Shown: positions 1 through 6,308, counted from the stretch's first letter. The stretch: 13,080 nt of DNA from Acidobacteriaceae bacterium UBA1307 (GCA_002307235.1 DBTV01000041.1:4874-17953), one strand, 5' to 3'. The notes: a model not told the origin generated them from the letters alone. Made by a program: numbers and translations.

Positions 1-448
1 CGTTGGAGATGATGTTGTGCTTGGCTGCGTCGTACTTCTCTTCGTTGACGCCGAGCACGATGGTGATGTCCTCATTCTTGGCAGGAGCCGAGATGATGAC
101 CTTCTTGACGGTGGAGCCGAGGTGAGCCTTGGCCTTGGTCGCATCGGTAAAGAAGCCGGTCGATTCGACCACAACCTGCGCGCCAACCGAAGCCCAATCC
201 AGATTGGCCGGGTCCTTCTCTGCGAAGACCTTGATCTTCTTGCCGTCGACCGTGATGAAATCTTCGCCCGCCGTGATCTCGTTGGTCAGGTTACCCAGAA
301 TCGAGTCGTACTTCAGCAGGTGCGCCAGGGTTGCCGGGCTGGTCAAGTCATTGACGGCCACGAATTCGATCTCAGGGTTGCCGAGCGCCGCGCGAAACAC
401 ATTGCGGCCGATGCGGCCGAAACCGTTGATACCAACCTTAACTGCCAT
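1..448 (-). CDS. gap: glyceraldehyde-3-phosphate dehydrogenase, N-terminal part (runs off the window)
   Basis: This cytosolic enzyme converts glyceraldehyde-3-phosphate, NAD(P)+ and phosphate to 1,3-bisphosphoglycerate. Seen: the minus-strand frame starts at the ATG ending at 448 and begins MAVKVGINGFGRIGRNVFR, the classic Rossmann dinucleotide-binding start with GxGxxG. It continues through FVAVNDLTSPATLAHLLKYD, a VVESTGFFT segment and VIISAPAKNEDITIVLGVN. The last full codons read KHNIISN, so the window ends just before the catalytic SCTTN loop. The start is supported by GGAG a few bases upstream (CGAAGGAGAAATCAA then ATG). About 149 of the usual ~335 residues are present. The family call is very secure; the catalytic half cannot be inspected here. 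Confidence 0.97.
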   Translation of the reverse strand, partial: MAVKVGINGFGRIGRNVFRAALGNPEIEFVAVNDLTSPATLAHLLKYDSILGNLTNEITAGEDFITVDGKKIKVFAEKDPANLDWASVGAQVVVESTGFFTDATKAKAHLGSTVKKVIISAPAKNEDITIVLGVNEEKYDAAKHNIISN

Positions 449-732
449 GTTTGATTTCTCCTTCGTAATCGGTAGAGCTTTGGTTTTTTTGAGTGTCAAT
501 CCTGCGGTGCCTGATGGTCGCTGTAAACGAATCCACCAAACTCTTCATCCTACCATCTGGCACGATGGCCAAGGCAGAGGTTATCCACACTGCCTTACTT
601 ATATACAGAATCGCTCATCGAAAGGATGCCTTTCAAGGTGCATCCCTGTATGTGACGGGGTGCACATCAATTGCCCCCTCCTGTATAAGTATGGTATCTC
701 GATAGTAGCAATGTACAAGGTGTGCGATCGGT
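449..732. promoter_or_regulatory. divergent intergenic region between gap (-) and kinase gene (+)
   Basis: This region must hold the gap promoter and that of the P-loop gene, but I cannot place either -35/-10 pair convincingly. What is visible: a perfect 7-bp inverted repeat AAGGCAG (571-577) / CTGCCTT (590-596) whose loop contains TTATCCACA (581-589), a match to the DnaA-box consensus. Closer to the kinase gene are two overlapping potential hairpins: GGATGC (624-629) / GCATCC (640-645), and GTGCATCCC (638-646) / GGGGTGCAC (657-665). They share bases and so exclude each other. AT-rich stretches at 597-606 and 681-700 are promoter-like on either strand. Confidence 0.4.
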
Positions 733-1479
733 ATGAGAAGACGCTCGAGAAGAGCCCCCAATAACTCCGAGTCCACCGGCAAGATCGGTCAGGAACTCCC
801 TTCGAATCAACTCGCCCCGCTCGTCCCGCTCTATCCGGACGAGACGTCCGCCCCAGCCCGCTCGCGCGCGCCTCAGCCCGCGCCAGCCTCAGCACCTGCG
901 CCGGCACCCGCGCCCAAGGCGCGCTCGCAGCGTGGTCGTGGTGACTGGAATGAGCCAGCCAACAAGGGCCGTCTCAAAGTCGAAACCCAGCCTGCCGACC
1001 TGCCGCAGACTCCTGAACGCGCCGCCCAGAACAAGGGCTCGGTCGTGCTCGCCATTGGTCTGCCCGGTTCGGGCAAAACCACATGGTTCGGACGCCGCGG
1101 CATCACCCCGCTCTCCAGCGACATGCTCCGCACCATCCTCTTCGACGATGTCGAGGAGCAGCGCTATCAGGGACTGGTCTTTTCCACGCTCCGGTCGCTC
1201 CTGCGTGCCCGGCTCATCGCCCACATGCCCATGAACTACGTCGACGCCACCAACCTCTCGGTTCATGAGCGCCGCCAGTGGATCAAAATGGCTAAGAGCT
1301 TTGGATACGAGGTTCAAGCGGTCTTTTTTGATGTACCACTTGAAGTTTGCCTCGAGCGCAACAACAAGCGCGAACGCTCCGTCAGCGAAGAGGTCATGCG
1401 CAAGATGGCCGAAAAGTTCAAGGCTCCCGACTTTGAAGAGGGCTTTGAAAAAATCACCGTCGTCCGCGTCAAAAGCTAA
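733..1479 (+). CDS. P-loop AAA/polynucleotide-kinase-like protein with Pro/Ala-rich N-terminus
   Basis: This is probably an ATP-dependent kinase of the polynucleotide kinase/zeta-toxin-like P-loop group; the substrate is unknown. Seen: residues 1-100 are low-complexity, with Arg at the extreme N-terminus and Ala/Pro repeats at about 41-62, likely disordered. The folded part starts near residue 103 with VVLAIGLPGSGKTTW (Walker A at about 109-117). It is followed by SSDMLR (128-133), YVDATNLSVHERR (169-181), typical of PNKP-like kinases, and an Arg-rich lid region with VCLERNNKRER. The C-terminal EEGFEKI segment is also usual for this family. The ATG at 733 follows an AAGGTG element about 10 bases upstream. 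A start further in cannot be excluded because the first 100 residues are not conserved. It is convergent with the peroxidase gene and separated from it by a bidirectional terminator. The kinase fold is confident; 5'-OH polynucleotide kinase activity is inference. Confidence 0.8.
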   Translation: MRRRSRRAPNNSESTGKIGQELPSNQLAPLVPLYPDETSAPARSRAPQPAPASAPAPAPAPKARSQRGRGDWNEPANKGRLKVETQPADLPQTPERAAQNKGSVVLAIGLPGSGKTTWFGRRGITPLSSDMLRTILFDDVEEQRYQGLVFSTLRSLLRARLIAHMPMNYVDATNLSVHERRQWIKMAKSFGYEVQAVFFDVPLEVCLERNNKRERSVSEEVMRKMAEKFKAPDFEEGFEKITVVRVKS

Positions 1480-1492
1480 CGCGCGCTGCGCG

Positions 1493-1536
1493 CAAAAAAG
1501 AAAAGGCTCACGCCATGCGTGGGCCTTTTCTTTTTG
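1493..1536. terminator. bidirectional intrinsic terminator
   Basis: A long stem AAAAAGAAAAGGCTCACGC (1495-1513) pairs with 1517-1535 across a 3-nt loop, with a single G-T wobble. The A-run on one side and T-run on the other make it a terminator for the kinase gene on the plus strand and the peroxidase gene on the minus strand. Confidence 0.9.
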
Positions 1537-1549
1537 TAGTGAACTTCTT

Positions 1550-2098
1550 TTACTTTGCCAGCTCGGCCTCGATGGCCTTGACGAACTCCGGGGCATCCGG
1601 CGTCGTGTCCGGCGCAAAGCGGGCGGCAACCTCGCCGTTCTTGGCGATGATGAACTTCTCAAAGTTCCAAAGAATCTCCGGCTCCGGGTTCGGCTCAATG
1701 CCATAGCCCTTCAGCTTCTCGCGCCAGCTCGGCTCGTTGACGCTGGTTGCCTTCGGCTGCGCGGCGATGAGCGTCTTGTACAGCTCATTCTTGTCTGTGC
1801 CGACGACGGTGATCTTCGAGTACAGGGGAAATTTCACGCCGAAGTTTGCGGTGCAGAAGTTCTGAATCTCCGCATCGGTGCCCGGCTCCTGCTGCTTGAA
1901 GTCATTGGCAGGGAAGCCGACGACAACCACGCCCTTTGGACCATAGGTCTCGTAGAGCTTCTCTAGGGCTTCATACTGCGCGGTCAGTCCGCACTTGGAA
2001 GCCACGTTGACCACCACCAGAACCTTGCCCTTGTACTCGCCGAGCGTTGCGTCCTCGCCCGTGATCTTTTTCACCGGAATCTCGTAAATCGATGCCAT
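1550..2098 (-). CDS. glutathione peroxidase family protein (Cys-type thiol peroxidase)
   Basis: It reduces hydrogen peroxide or lipid hydroperoxides in the cytosol, in bacteria usually with thioredoxin as donor. Seen: 182 residues starting MASIYEIPVKKITGEDA. The thioredoxin-fold core carries NVASKCGLTAQYEALE with the peroxidatic Cys36 (no selenocysteine), FPANDFKQQEPG with the catalytic Gln near 70, and LWNFEKF with Trp144-Asn145. That completes the Cys/Gln/Trp/Asn set. The only other Cys is Cys82 in IQNFCTANFG, the candidate resolving residue. The start at 2098 was chosen because AGGGAGA lies 5-8 bases upstream; the frame stays open to 2155, but those 19 codons do not resemble the family. 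Length is normal. A short dyad TAGAG-N7-CTCTA at 2126-2142 lies upstream of the start and could be an operator. Confidence 0.95.
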   Translation of the reverse strand: MASIYEIPVKKITGEDATLGEYKGKVLVVVNVASKCGLTAQYEALEKLYETYGPKGVVVVGFPANDFKQQEPGTDAEIQNFCTANFGVKFPLYSKITVVGTDKNELYKTLIAAQPKATSVNEPSWREKLKGYGIEPNPEPEILWNFEKFIIAKNGEVAARFAPDTTPDAPEFVKAIEAELAK

Positions 2099-2125
2099 CG
2101 TCTCTCCCTTGTGGCTGCTTGAAAA

Positions 2126-2142
2126 TAGAGTGTGTCGCTCTA
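2126..2142. promoter_or_regulatory. dyad upstream of the peroxidase gene
   Basis: TAGAG (2126-2130) and CTCTA (2138-2142) form a perfect 5-7-5 dyad about 28 bases before the peroxidase start. Position suggests an operator; the sequence does not match a Fur/PerR-type box, and the short arms could arise by chance. Confidence 0.25.
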
Positions 2143-2248
2143 ATGGATTCGCCACTCACCCCAAAGGATGCGAAAATCTTTCACCCTCTTCGATGAAAAT
2201 CCGCGCTGCTTTTGCGCCGCGCATCCGTTTCGTTACGGCAGGGAAGTG

Positions 2249-2280
2249 CAGAACCTCAGTACGGGCATGCTGGGGTTCTG
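2249..2280. other. 11-bp stem-loop at the edge of the AT-rich island
   Basis: CAGAACCTCAG (2249-2259) pairs with CTGGGGTTCTG (2270-2280) with one wobble and a 10-nt loop. No T-run follows, so it is not a canonical terminator. It lies just upstream of the promoter of the disrupted gene, where GC-rich flank changes to AT-richer sequence. Confidence 0.5.
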
Positions 2281-2304
2281 TACGAGTAGAAAAATTTAGC
2301 TCGG

Positions 2305-2334
2305 TGATAAAATATAGGCAAACAAGCAAGGAGG
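2305..2334 (+). promoter_or_regulatory. extended -10 promoter and Shine-Dalgarno of the disrupted gene
   Basis: TGATAAAAT (2305-2313) fits an extended -10 (TGnTAAAAT); no good -35 is seen at 17 bases. A strong AAGGAGG (2328-2334) follows, 11 bases before the GTG at 2346. Together they decide the start of the following open reading frame. The mRNA would have a leader of only about 25 nt. Confidence 0.5.
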
Positions 2335-2345
2335 ACAACGAATTA

Positions 2346-2700
2346 GTGTCTCTTAAATATGTCAAGCCCGAGAGAGTATCTCTAGAAAATCATCCCGAGT
2401 ATCACGAAAAGTGGGTGCAGGATCGGATTGCTGAAGATCCTTTGATATTAGGTCTTGGTGATCTTGTACTCAAAGATAAGGAGCGTATCCAACCTCGCGG
2501 TGGGCGGCTTGACTTGCTGTTTCAGGATTCAGAGTCTACGACGAGGTATGAAGTCGAAGTAATGCTTGGTAGTACAGATGAAAGCCATTTGATTCGTACT
2601 ATCGAATATTGGGATGTCGAAAGGAAAAGATATCCTCAATATGAGCACTATGCTGTTATCGTTGCAGAAGACATAACTGGCCGCTTTCTTAATGTAATTA
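2346..2700 (+). pseudogene. 5' fragment of IS-disrupted nuclease-like / DUF5655 protein gene
   Basis: This is the first 118 codons of a gene that originally had 300. The GTG start follows AAGGAGG; no ATG is available in frame nearby. Seen: MSLKYVKPERVSLENHPEYH, then GGRLDLLFQD (Asp56) and RYEVEVMLGSTDESHL (Glu69, Glu71). This beta-strand D...ExE spacing is reminiscent of PD-(D/E)XK nucleases such as NucS/DUF91-type proteins, but the usual ExK lysine is not present. The fragment ends at the IS border; translation would continue for three codons (Arg-Ala-Cys) into the element and stop at TAA 2709-2711. Base composition is clearly more AT-rich than the flanking genes, suggesting acquisition by transfer. 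Nuclease function is inference; the disruption is directly visible. Confidence 0.8.
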
Positions 2701-2798
2701 GGGCGTGTTAACACTAAATTGCTATAATTGAAGCAATAGAACTTACCTCCGCGCAGTACGAAAAAATCAAGGACAGCCTGCCGATTCAACGCGGAAAC

Positions 2799-3143
2799 GT
2801 GAAACTTCAGAACCTCGAAGTGCTCAACGCCATTCTGTATGTTGCCGAGCAAGGCTGCAAATGGCGTGGTCTTCCGTCTCGATTTGGCAACTGGCACAGC
2901 ATTTATACGCGCATGAATCGCTTGACCAAGAGCGGCGTTCTGGATCGCGTCTTCGAGAAGTTGCAGGTCGAACAGATCGTGCGTATCAAGATCGAAGCCT
3001 TCTCGTTCGACTCGACTTCGATCAAGGTTCATCCCGATGGAACCGGCGCGTTAAAAAAAACGGACCGCAGGCCATCGGTAAATCTCGCGGTGGATGGAAC
3101 ACCTAGATTCATATGGTTGCCGCGAATGCTCGAACGGATATAA
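2799..3143 (+). CDS. IS5/IS427 transposase OrfA
   Basis: This is the N-terminal half of the transposase: LEVLNAILYVAEQGCKWRGL, FGNWHSIYTRMNR, then FSFDSTSIKVHPDGTGALKK with the first catalytic Asp. GTG at 2799 is the first conventional start. However, the in-frame sequence upstream (from about 2736: IELTSAQYEKIKDSLPIQRG) is clearly family-like, so the real protein probably starts near 2724-2727 at a non-ATG codon or has lost its ATG. The frame is open from 2718. After the A8 run the zero frame continues for 28 codons to TAA at 3141-3143; the productive product would be a -1 frameshift fusion with OrfB. Confidence 0.85.
   Translation: MKLQNLEVLNAILYVAEQGCKWRGLPSRFGNWHSIYTRMNRLTKSGVLDRVFEKLQVEQIVRIKIEAFSFDSTSIKVHPDGTGALKKTDRRPSVNLAVDGTPRFIWLPRMLERI
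3053..3060 (+). other. A8 slippery run for programmed -1 frameshift
   Basis: In the zero frame the codons read GCG TTA AAA AAA ACG. A -1 slip on the eight A residues gives Ala-Leu-Lys-Lys-Asn-Gly-Pro-Gln, which continues into the conserved IGKSRGGW segment of IS427-type transposases. Confidence 0.75.
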
Positions 3144-3492
3144 TTTTCGCCTTGTCGCCGGGCAGCGATCACGATGGCCCTTGCGGTCGGCAATTATTGT
3201 TGGACTTGGGGCCATGCCCAAAGGCTTGCCGCTATTGATGGATGAAGCCTACGAAGGTGATGGAACACGCCAACTGGTAATGGATTTGCAGATGACGCCG
3301 GTGGTCCCGCCCAAATCCAATCGGCTTGATCCGTGGCAGTACGACCGTGAACGCTACAAGAAACGCAACGAAGTCGAACGACTATTCCGTAGGCTGAAAG
3401 GCTTCCGCCGCATCTTCTCTAGATTTGAAAAACTCGATGTCGTCTTCCTCGCATTTATCAATTTCGTCCTGATTGTCGAGGCACTCAGATAG
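3059..3492 (+). pseudogene. IS5/IS427 transposase OrfB, inactivated
   Basis: The C-terminal half of the transposase reads after the A8 slip as NGPQAIGKSRGGWNT, then amber TAG (3104-3106), then IHMVAANARTDIIFALSPG and LLLDLG. At about 3213 one base is missing and the frame changes. It resumes as MPKGLPLLMDEAYEGDGTR, RNEVERLFRRLKGFRRIFSR and FLAFINFVLIVEALR up to TAG 3490-3492. The amber stands where the family has Lys, consistent with an A-to-T change in AAG. Two independent lesions beyond the programmed shift make it a pseudogene. The second catalytic Asp and the Glu are still encoded after the lesions. Confidence 0.88.
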
Positions 3493-3505
3493 TGTTAACA
3501 CGCCC

Positions 3506-4055
3506 TAGTCTCTTTAATGGCCATATTCCGCTTATAGCACTCCAAATGAGCGCTTTGAAATTTGGCGACCAAATAAGTCTTGTATTTACTAAGGTTGTAG
3601 ATGTCGTAACTCTCGGTCTAAATGATGAAGGTGAAGAGAATCAGGCTGTAACAGACCGTAATTTCTGGGAAACACAGAAGAGCACAAAGGAAACGGTTGC
3701 ACTTGCGGATGAAATGCTTGGACTTATCAAGACGTTTGCTCCAAAAATGGAACTTAAATACAACAAGTTTTATATTGGCTTAGCAAAAGACGGGCAATCA
3801 AATAATTTTGCAGTGTTTCGCCCAAAGAAAAACAGCTTCAGGGCAGAAATTCGTATTAAGCAATCACCTGACGTCGATAAACTTCTAGACGAAGCTGGCG
3901 TTGAAATAATGGATTACGACAAAAGTTTCGGATATTATCGGCTTCGACTGACAAAGACGGAAATAAAGAAGTATCAAGAATTGCTACTTCTTCTACTTAA
4001 AAAATCGTACGGGATGGAAGTTGATTTAGGGAGTGCTCCTAAGGTGTATGCCTAG
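3506..4055 (+). pseudogene. 3' fragment of IS-disrupted gene, with DUF5655-like C-terminal domain
   Basis: This is the continuation of the gene broken at 2700. Counting only one TA, codons 119-300 follow in frame: SLFNGHIPLIALQMSALKFG, then LVFTKVVDVVTLGLNDEGEE, then the C-terminal domain from about residue 195. That domain has ETVALADEMLGLIKTFAP, KFYIGLAKDG, NNFAVFRPKK and FGYYRLRLT, which resembles DUF5655, a domain often attached to restriction-type nuclease modules. The fragment lacks its own ribosome-binding site; any in-frame start (for example ATG 3546) would be accidental. AT-rich codons match the 5' fragment and differ from the surrounding chromosome. The original role is unknown; nucleic-acid cleavage or defence is only inferred from domain make-up. 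Confidence 0.8.
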
Positions 4056-4180
4056 TCGAGTAGGAGCCTTGCCTTATTAGCGAAGAAGTAGAACGAATCA
4101 GCGTTTATTCTCGCTAGTGTCGTGCGTTACGTTGACTCTGAATTGGTGCCTTTTCAAAATCTCGTAAAAACTATCCTTGG
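4056..4180. other. AT-rich non-coding end of the island
   Basis: There is no gene here. Two inverted repeats are visible: GCTCCTA (4035-4041) / TAGGAGC (4061-4067), which spans the stop codon of the disrupted gene, and TAGCGA-AGAA / TTCT-CGCTA between about 4078 and 4117 with one bulged base. TTGACT (4132-4137), 17 bases, CAAAAT (4155-4160) is promoter-like but points straight into a terminator. Confidence 0.4.
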
Positions 4181-4217
4181 AAAAAATCCCCGCCGCAAAC
4201 GCGCCGGGGATTTTTTC
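4181..4217. terminator. bidirectional intrinsic terminator
   Basis: AAAAAATCCCCG (4181-4192) pairs perfectly with CGGGGATTTTTT (4205-4216) across a 12-nt loop, with further T-rich sequence to 4232. It can end minus-strand transcription of the M20 peptidase gene and plus-strand transcription leaving the island. Confidence 0.9.
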
Positions 4218-4252
4218 TTTTCTTTTCTTCTTTCTCGGGGCCTAACTCCGAG

Positions 4253-5296
4253 TTACTTCAGCAACTGCTTGACCACCTGCACGTAGAGCCCGACCGCCTC
4301 GAGCAATTCCTTTTTGGCGATCTTTTCGTGCGGGGTGTGCGCGACGTGGATCGAGCCCGGCCCGAGCAGCAGCGGTTCGCCCCAGTTCGACAGCTCTGGA
4401 ATGTCGGTGGCGAATTTGGCCACCATCGTCGGCAGCCCTTCGACCGCGCGCGTCCGCGCAAAGGCCAGATCCAGCGTGAAGTCCACATCGGCGATGCCCT
4501 TGGCTGCCGCCAGAATCTTTTCCCGCAGCGGCTTCGAGTCGGTCACCGTGCGGATCAGAACCTGCGCCTCGGCCTTGTCGGCGATCACGTTCGGCGCGTA
4601 GCCGCCCTCGATCTGCCCGACGTTCACCGTCGTGTCCCCGGCGTAGTCATCCACCGGCCAGTCGGCCTTGAGCAGCGTGTCGAGAAAGCCGATCATCTTG
4701 TGCACGGCCGAGTCGCCCAACTCCGGGTAGGCCGAGTGCGCCATCTTGCCGGCCGTCTTGATCGAGACGCGGAGTGCGCCCTTCGAGGCCACCGCCACGC
4801 GGTTGTCCGTCGGCTCGCCGTTAATCAGGAACCGCACGCCCTTTTTTGCGTTTGCATTGGCCGTCTTCGCGCCCGCCGAGTCGCGCTCTTCGCCGCTCAC
4901 AAACAGCAGCCCGATGTTGTAACCGGCCGCGTGCAGCTCTTCCGCCGCCGCAATCTGGGCGGCCATGATGCCCTTGGCGTCGCAGACGCCACGCCCGTAC
5001 AAAAATTCATCGTCCTGGCTGAAGGGAATGTACGGCGGCACCGTGTCGATATGCGTTGAAAGCACCACCTCCGGCGTCTTGCCCGGCAGCGCGGCAAAGA
5101 TGTTCCACCGCGGATCGCTACCACCGTCCTTCGGTTGCGGCACCGGGGTCTTCTCCACTGCCCAGCCTCGTTCGCTGAGGTACTTCTCTAAAAAGTCGCC
5201 TGCCGCTCCTTCGTGGTAGGTCGTCGATTCGATCTCGCACAACTGTTGCGTTAGCCTGATCGGGTCTATAGCAGCGTTCTTCCGATGATCGTCCAT
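4253..5296 (-). CDS. M20 family metallopeptidase (ArgE/DapE/CPG2-like)
   Basis: This is a di-zinc amidohydrolase acting on a peptide or N-acyl amino acid; the exact substrate is not readable. Seen, numbered from the chosen start: STHIDTVPPY (His82, Asp84), GRGVCDAKGIMAAQ (bridging Asp106), SGEERDSAG (general base Glu136 and ligand Glu137), INGEPTDN (Glu161), GKMAHSAYPELGDSA (dimerisation-lid His187) and GPGSIHVAHTPHEKI (ligand His320). All metal and catalytic positions are present, so it should be active. The start at 5296 (MDDHRKNAAIDPIRLTQQ) gives 347 residues. The frame is open to 5434, but those 46 codons do not look like the family and are AT-richer. The ribosome-binding site is weak, so the ATG at 5317 is an alternative. 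No signal peptide is seen, so it is likely cytosolic. Confidence 0.92.
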   Translation of the reverse strand: MDDHRKNAAIDPIRLTQQLCEIESTTYHEGAAGDFLEKYLSERGWAVEKTPVPQPKDGGSDPRWNIFAALPGKTPEVVLSTHIDTVPPYIPFSQDDEFLYGRGVCDAKGIMAAQIAAAEELHAAGYNIGLLFVSGEERDSAGAKTANANAKKGVRFLINGEPTDNRVAVASKGALRVSIKTAGKMAHSAYPELGDSAVHKMIGFLDTLLKADWPVDDYAGDTTVNVGQIEGGYAPNVIADKAEAQVLIRTVTDSKPLREKILAAAKGIADVDFTLDLAFARTRAVEGLPTMVAKFATDIPELSNWGEPLLLGPGSIHVAHTPHEKIAKKELLEAVGLYVQVVKQLLK

Positions 5297-5585
5297 AGTG
5301 CAGCCAGAATACCCCATGGAGCCCAACCTGTTGAGCCTGATCCTCTTGCAGTCAAGCTTGTGCCGGAGGATTATTGCCTTTACTGGACCAAAGAAATCCC
5401 ATATGGTGAAGAGAGTTGCGTAATCTGAACTCATTTTCAGGTTGGAATGTGCTTTAGAAATAGTTGGTTAACTGCATTGTTTTCTTTTGATTGGAGAGGG
5501 CATCCTCGCCCCGCGCCGCGCTCCGTGAATTTCTCCGCACACGCGTGCATCCTAGCCTTCGACAACGCATAGAATATGGGATGGA
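5297..5585. promoter_or_regulatory. divergent intergenic region between peptidase and hydrolase genes
   Basis: This should contain the promoters for the M20 gene (-) and the hydrolase/kinase pair (+). AT-rich segments at about 5360-5410 and 5430-5495 are the likely places; I do not see a -35/-10 pair strong enough to assign. No repeats of note. Confidence 0.3.
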
Positions 5586-6308
5586 ATGAGCGCAGAATCT
5601 TTATTGCCGACACCTGTCGTCCCCACAGAAACGGTCGGATTGCATCACCACTCGAGCGTGCGCAGTGTCGACCTGATGGGGCCGGCCGGCCGTCTCGAGG
5701 CCCTGCTCAACGAGGGCGCGCCCGAGGCTCCCTACGCGGCACTCGTCTGCCACCCCTACCCCCCGGCGGGCGGCTCCCTGCATCACAAGGTCGTCTACCG
5801 CGCCATGAAGGTCTTCAACGCCGCCAGTGAGGGCTTCGGCCTTCCGGTGTTGCGCTTCAACTTTCGCGGAACCGGACTGAGCCAGGGCGTCTTTGATGGC
5901 GAGGCTGAATCGGGTGACGTGCTGGCCGCGCTGCAGTGGCTCGCCGAGACCTATCACAAACCGATTCTTCTGGCCGGTTTCAGCTTTGGCGCGGCCATGA
6001 GTCTGCGTGCCGCCAGCCAGCTTCCCGCCACGGTCTCTGTCCGCGCCGTAGCCGCGCTCGGGTTGCCTGTTGACGCCTTTGAGCGCCATTACGATTATTC
6101 GTTTCTGGGGGATTGCAGATTGCCCAAACTCTTTTTGAGCGGCGACCGCGATGAGTATGCTCCGGTCCGGTCTCTGGCACAGATCGTAACCTCCGCTCCC
6201 GATCCCAAACAGATGGTGCTGATCCCCGGCGCCGATCACTTCTTTACCGGCCAGATCGAGCTGATGCAACGCGCGCTTGGTCAGTGGCTCAAGGAGCTGC
6301 TGGCATGA
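5586..6308 (+). CDS. alpha/beta hydrolase (COG2945-like)
   Basis: This is a small serine hydrolase of unknown substrate. Seen: 240 residues with CHPYPPAGGSLHHKVV (55-70), the oxyanion-hole region typical of this subgroup. Then come LRFNFRGTGLSQG (89-101), the nucleophile elbow GFSFG with Ser133, LSGDRDEYAP with acid Asp187 or Asp189, and GADHFF with His218. The catalytic triad is complete and there is no lid insertion, signal peptide or membrane segment. The ATG at 5586 follows GGGATGGA. Its stop codon overlaps the start of the glycerate kinase gene (ATGA), so the two are an operon and probably translationally coupled. Similar proteins are often annotated simply as hydrolases; a role on a glycerate ester is possible from context but unproven. 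Confidence 0.9.
   Translation: MSAESLLPTPVVPTETVGLHHHSSVRSVDLMGPAGRLEALLNEGAPEAPYAALVCHPYPPAGGSLHHKVVYRAMKVFNAASEGFGLPVLRFNFRGTGLSQGVFDGEAESGDVLAALQWLAETYHKPILLAGFSFGAAMSLRAASQLPATVSVRAVAALGLPVDAFERHYDYSFLGDCRLPKLFLSGDRDEYAPVRSLAQIVTSAPDPKQMVLIPGADHFFTGQIELMQRALGQWLKELLA

Larger units (their letters stand above)
2701..3505 (+). mobile_element. IS5 family (IS427 group) insertion sequence, 805 bp, degenerate
   Basis: The ends are perfect 16-bp inverted repeats: GGGCGTGTTAACACTA at 2701-2716 and its complement at 3490-3505. Each end contains the 10-bp palindrome GTGTTAACAC. Inside lies a two-frame DDE transposase with an A8 slippery run (3053-3060). The DDE residues can be placed at Asp in FSFDSTSIKV, Asp in LLMDEAYEGD and Glu in RNEVERLFRRLKG. 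The element interrupts a nuclease-like gene and is flanked by TA. Its orfB stop codon (TAG, 3490-3492) lies inside the right repeat. A nonsense codon and a frameshift in orfB suggest it can no longer move by itself, although both ends are intact and could be used in trans. Confidence 0.93.
2699..3507. repeat. TA target-site duplication flanking the IS
   Basis: TA at 2699-2700 directly precedes the left end and TA at 3506-3507 directly follows the right end. Removing the element and one TA fuses ...AATGTAATTA with GTCTCTTTAATGG and gives the continuous reading FLNVISLFNGHIPLIAL. Two-base TA duplications are typical of the IS427 group of IS5. Confidence 0.9.

Noticed and set aside
581..589. DnaA box as evidence for a replication origin
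   Set aside because: Only one box, no cluster, no AT-rich unwinding element, no dnaA or dnaN nearby.
889..1704. Minus-strand frame spanning the kinase gene, the terminator and the end of the peroxidase gene
   Set aside because: It runs through a bidirectional terminator and overlaps two genuine genes; no family resemblance.
3094..3492. OrfB as an intact independent protein starting at the ATG at 3094
   Set aside because: Residues before about 3214 in that frame do not resemble transposases, whereas the other frame does; the ORF is a product of the 1-base deletion.
4132..4160. TTGACT-17-CAAAAT as a functional promoter
   Set aside because: It points into a strong terminator 20 bases away with no gene to serve; likely chance in AT-rich sequence.
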